Shown: positions 62,028 to 64,000 of the stretch, in pieces | Layout of the letters: each line of letters starts with the position of its first letter | Position numbering within the stretch: position 1 is the stretch's first letter | Made by a program: the position numbers and the translations under genes | The notes under the pieces: generated by a model | Seen by the model: only the letters and a program-made list of their open reading frames with translations | Database searches by the model: none | Told to the model about the DNA's origin: nothing | From: CAIZGX01 sp044371675 | GTDB taxonomy: Bacteria; Bacteroidota; Bacteroidia; Flavobacteriales_D; Sanyastnellaceae | NCBI GenBank assembly: GCA_044371675.1 | Contig: JBILTF010000002.1 | Span: 1 to 64,000, forward strand | Reading direction: 5' to 3' | DNA: 64,000 bases

Positions 62028-62753
62028 ATGAATCTTGCATCTATCTCAAAATCAATAGCGCTCTCCTGCATTTTTATGGCAACAGCCGATTTCAGTGCCG
62101 CTCAACACTACGCTATCCTTCAAAATGGAGATTCAATAACCGGAATTCGTTTGAGCTACGATTCGCCCATTGCACAGAATGCCTATTTCACCCTCGATCA
62201 AAATAGATGGAAGGCCAATGAAATTGTTCGCTTTAGCAATAACAACGGGACATTCGCGAACCTTTCACACATTCACGGAAACGATACTGAACGTTATGCC
62301 GTGCGCATTAAAAAAGGAAGAGCCAATGCCTTCGAAGAAATTCCTTTCGGCGTGTATTGCGACGATACCCTGCGCGTTTACCCTGGAATGAAAAAGATCA
62401 ACAAACTCCTTGCATCCGGAAAACAACTCGATTACTACAACATTGGCAATGGTCCTGTTTATGCAGCAAACTACAAGAACATGATGCGCGACTTTAGTTC
62501 GAACAGCGAGTCTGTATACTACATCGAACACCACCGCAAATTGAAGCGCATGCAGGTGGCGCTGCTCGCAGCAGGACTGGGGATTATGTCGTACGAATTT
62601 ATTCGTCAAGATAACTTCGAAGGCACTCCCATCTTCGCCCTTGGCGCAGTTATCTCTCTCGCCCCACTGCTTCAACAATCTCCAAAGAAAGAAGACATCT
62701 GGATAGCCTTTGATGAATTCAATAAGCCGAAATTTCAAACAGAGAATCCCTAG
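62028..62753 (+). CDS. Secreted/membrane protein of unknown function
   Basis: 241 residues. Signal-like N-terminus to about residue 25 (...DFSAAQ); the domain after it starts HYAILQNGDSITGIRLSYDSP, which resembles the N-terminal domain of the neighbour at 60.9 kb (KIYLKNGDVLTARIVG). A second hydrophobic segment at about 175-215 (MQVALLAAGLGIMSYEFI ... IFALGAVISLAPLL) suggests one or two C-terminal helices. Not recognised. A TAAATTCG box lies 5 nt before its ATG. Confidence 0.7.
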   Translation: MNLASISKSIALSCIFMATADFSAAQHYAILQNGDSITGIRLSYDSPIAQNAYFTLDQNRWKANEIVRFSNNNGTFANLSHIHGNDTERYAVRIKKGRANAFEEIPFGVYCDDTLRVYPGMKKINKLLASGKQLDYYNIGNGPVYAANYKNMMRDFSSNSESVYYIEHHRKLKRMQVALLAAGLGIMSYEFIRQDNFEGTPIFALGAVISLAPLLQQSPKKEDIWIAFDEFNKPKFQTENP

Positions 62754-62771
62754 TCCAAATCGAATTACACC

Positions 62772-63455
62772 ATGCAAAAACACATCCCCGCTTCCGTCTT
62801 TTCATTCTTGGAAGACTTGAATGAAAACAATAACCGCGAGTGGTTTCAACTCAATAAAGAAAGGTATCAAGAGCAATACAATTCAGTTGCTTTGTTTGCA
62901 GACGAGCTGCTCTCTCAAATGAAGCAATGCGATAACATTGAGACTACAAGTGGAAAGAAGTCGATATTTCGAATATACAAAGACGTTCGTTTTTCAAAAG
63001 ATAAGTCTCCTTATAAAACTAACATCGGCGGAGCGTTCACGCGTGCGACGAAAGAACTGCGTGGCGGATACTACTTCCACATTGAACCGGGAAACTGTTT
63101 TCTAGGCGGTGGATTCTGGGGGCCGTCTCCGGAAGATTTGAAACACATTCGCATGCAAATCGCTGCCGATCCAGAACCGCTTCAAGAAATACTTTCATCG
63201 AAAGAATTTATTTCCACCTTCGGAAAATTGGAAGGTGAACAACTGAAAACCGCTCCGAAAGGATTCGACAAAGATCATCCTGCTATTCACCTAATCAATT
63301 ATAAACAGTTCTTGCTTGTAAAGCGCTTCACCGACAAACAATCGCAATCGGAAAAATACCTCGAGAACGTTTTCACCACTTTCCAAGCCATGCGTCCGTT
63401 CTTCGATTACATGAGCGAGATACTTACGACGGATTTGAATGGAGAACCGATTTGA
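62772..63455 (+). CDS. DUF2461 family protein (TIGR02453)
   Basis: 227 residues. The family pattern is clear: FSFLEDLNENNNREWFQLNK at the start, 'RIYKDVRFSKDKSPYKTNIGGAF', then 'GGYYFHIEPGNCFLGGGFWGPSPEDLKHIR' in the middle. The function of the family is unknown; a conserved Tyr/His/Gly-rich core suggests a ligand pocket. It starts 18 bp after the previous stop. A linker-hairpin array begins at the next base. Confidence 0.92.
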   Translation: MQKHIPASVFSFLEDLNENNNREWFQLNKERYQEQYNSVALFADELLSQMKQCDNIETTSGKKSIFRIYKDVRFSKDKSPYKTNIGGAFTRATKELRGGYYFHIEPGNCFLGGGFWGPSPEDLKHIRMQIAADPEPLQEILSSKEFISTFGKLEGEQLKTAPKGFDKDHPAIHLINYKQFLLVKRFTDKQSQSEKYLENVFTTFQAMRPFFDYMSEILTTDLNGEPI

Positions 63456-63574
63456 ACTACGTAATTGGAACTTCGTTATTCCTACTTCGTAATGGGAAAA
63501 TCGAAGATTTTATTCCTACTGAGTAATGGGAAAACCGTTGGTTTTATTCCTACTGCATAATTGGAACTATGTTG
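63456..63574. repeat. Linker-hairpin array, TTCCTAC family, between convergent genes
   Basis: Two near-identical 34-bp units (63489-63522, 63523-63556; TAATGGGA + palindrome + TTATTCCTACT) flanked by shorter variants with TAATTGGAAC. The central palindromes are AAAATCgaaGATTTT and AAAACCgttGGTTTT, which differ by matched base changes. It fills the whole gap between the DUF2461 stop and the stop of the GreA/GreB-like gene. Confidence 0.7.
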
Positions 63575-64000
63575 TTAAAAGATAGAAAGAATTTTTCCTT
63601 CTTGAAGATTCCAACGGAAGGCTTCTCCTATTTTCTTTCCAAACAGCGCTTGTCCAATTGGAGAGGCAGCACTTATGATGAAACAATCTCCTGATGGTAA
63701 GGTGAGTTTTCCGAAAGAGGTTATGATATAATACCAGCCCACGCTAGTTTCAACCAATGAGCCACTTCGAACGTGATTGTTCGGTTCCAGTTTAGACGGA
63801 TTGAATCGCTCTAACTCTTCGCATTTGCGATTGTGCTCTAGCATTTGCTTTCCCATCTTCTCCAATTCCAAATGAACCTGCGCCCTCGCAGTCTCGTGCT
63901 TATCTCCAGCCGAACTCTTCCCCTCTTGCTTGTTCGATTCCATAAGTTCATTCCACGCCAATTGCATCTCAGCTCCTCGCTCCTGAATCACCTTCACCAA
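63575..64000 (-). CDS. GreA/GreB-like transcription elongation factor domain protein (5' partial)
   Basis: 141 codons are in the window and the frame is open past its edge, so a few N-terminal residues are missing. The N-terminal part is a charged coiled coil (ERGAEMQLAWNELMESNKQ... KHETARAQVHLELEKMGKQML); the C-terminal part is the FKBP-like Gre domain (VRSGSLVETSVGWYYIITSFGKLTL, then IISAASPIGQALFGKKIGEAFRW). It is shorter than GreA (about 158) and is a Gre-like factor in Bacteroidota. It may bind the RNA polymerase secondary channel; activity untested. Confidence 0.8.
   Translation of the reverse strand: MVKVIQERGAEMQLAWNELMESNKQEGKSSAGDKHETARAQVHLELEKMGKQMLEHNRKCEELERFNPSKLEPNNHVRSGSLVETSVGWYYIITSFGKLTLPSGDCFIISAASPIGQALFGKKIGEAFRWNLQEGKILSIF

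Overview
The window is chromosomal DNA of a Bacteroidota bacterium, most likely of the Flavobacteriales. The evidence is secreted proteins with type IX secretion (T9SS) sorting domains of both kinds, a cbb3 oxidase whose CcoN and CcoO are one fused polypeptide, S46 and S9 peptidases, lipoproteins with a serine before the lipobox Cys, and promoters of the Bacteroidota TTTG-N19-TAnnTTTG type instead of -35/-10 boxes. Gene density is high and most of the content is housekeeping. I see no insertion sequence, phage gene or CRISPR array.

Layout. 1-4.8 kb: end of an extracellular protein, a SIMPL-domain protein, a GT2 membrane glycosyltransferase and a T9SS choice-of-anchor B protein. 4.8-13 kb: FAD-linked oxidase, two lipoproteins, acyltransferase, the minus-strand set CPBP protease / SUI1 factor / rRNA methyltransferase, then O-methyltransferase and an RhlE-type helicase. 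13-19 kb: radical SAM protein, a 779-residue polytopic membrane protein ending in an SH3-like domain, tRNA-Asp and an outer-membrane-type gene broken by an in-frame TGA. 18.9-22.9 kb: mazG with both methylmalonyl-CoA mutase subunits. 22.9-29.5 kb: a giant CotH/lamin-tail T9SS protein, an untracked 45-residue His-rich membrane protein, a DPP11-like peptidase and a J-domain protein. 29.5-35.5 kb: Bax-inhibitor-1 protein, folE with a pyruvoyl-tetrahydropterin synthase homologue, heptose epimerase, Ppx/GppA phosphatase and an ABC exporter. 35.5-38.4 kb: UDP-sugar genes (UDP-glucose to UDP-glucuronate to UDP-xylose, plus a sugar acetyltransferase).

38.6-43.2 kb is a tight five-gene unit: porin-like barrel, small phosphate-binding-protein-like periplasmic protein, sensor kinase, stand-alone receiver and a receiver-adenylate cyclase. 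It reads as an envelope solute sensor that ends in cAMP. 43.5-52.5 kb is the cbb3 oxidase locus: small unknown protein, ccoI, ccoS, ccoNO, ccoQ, ccoP, ccoG, ccoH and a SafE-like membrane protein. 52.5-58.2 kb: penicillin acylase family protein, DPP-IV family peptidase and gcvT. 58.2-64 kb: rhodanese-thioredoxin lipoprotein, a lamin-tail T9SS protein, two unknown envelope proteins, tRNA-Ser, a DUF2461 protein and the end of a GreA/GreB-like protein.

The most unusual signals are (i) intergenic arrays in which a short constant linker alternates with small variable palindromes, found directly behind four stop codons and in one case forming the last codons of a gene; (ii) many genes with a TAnnTTTG-like box 4-5 nt before the start codon, which predicts leaderless mRNAs; (iii) the single TGA that interrupts an otherwise open gene at 18.57 kb; (iv) the 45-residue protein with its near-ideal promoter; and (v) the porin/PBP/kinase/cyclase unit.
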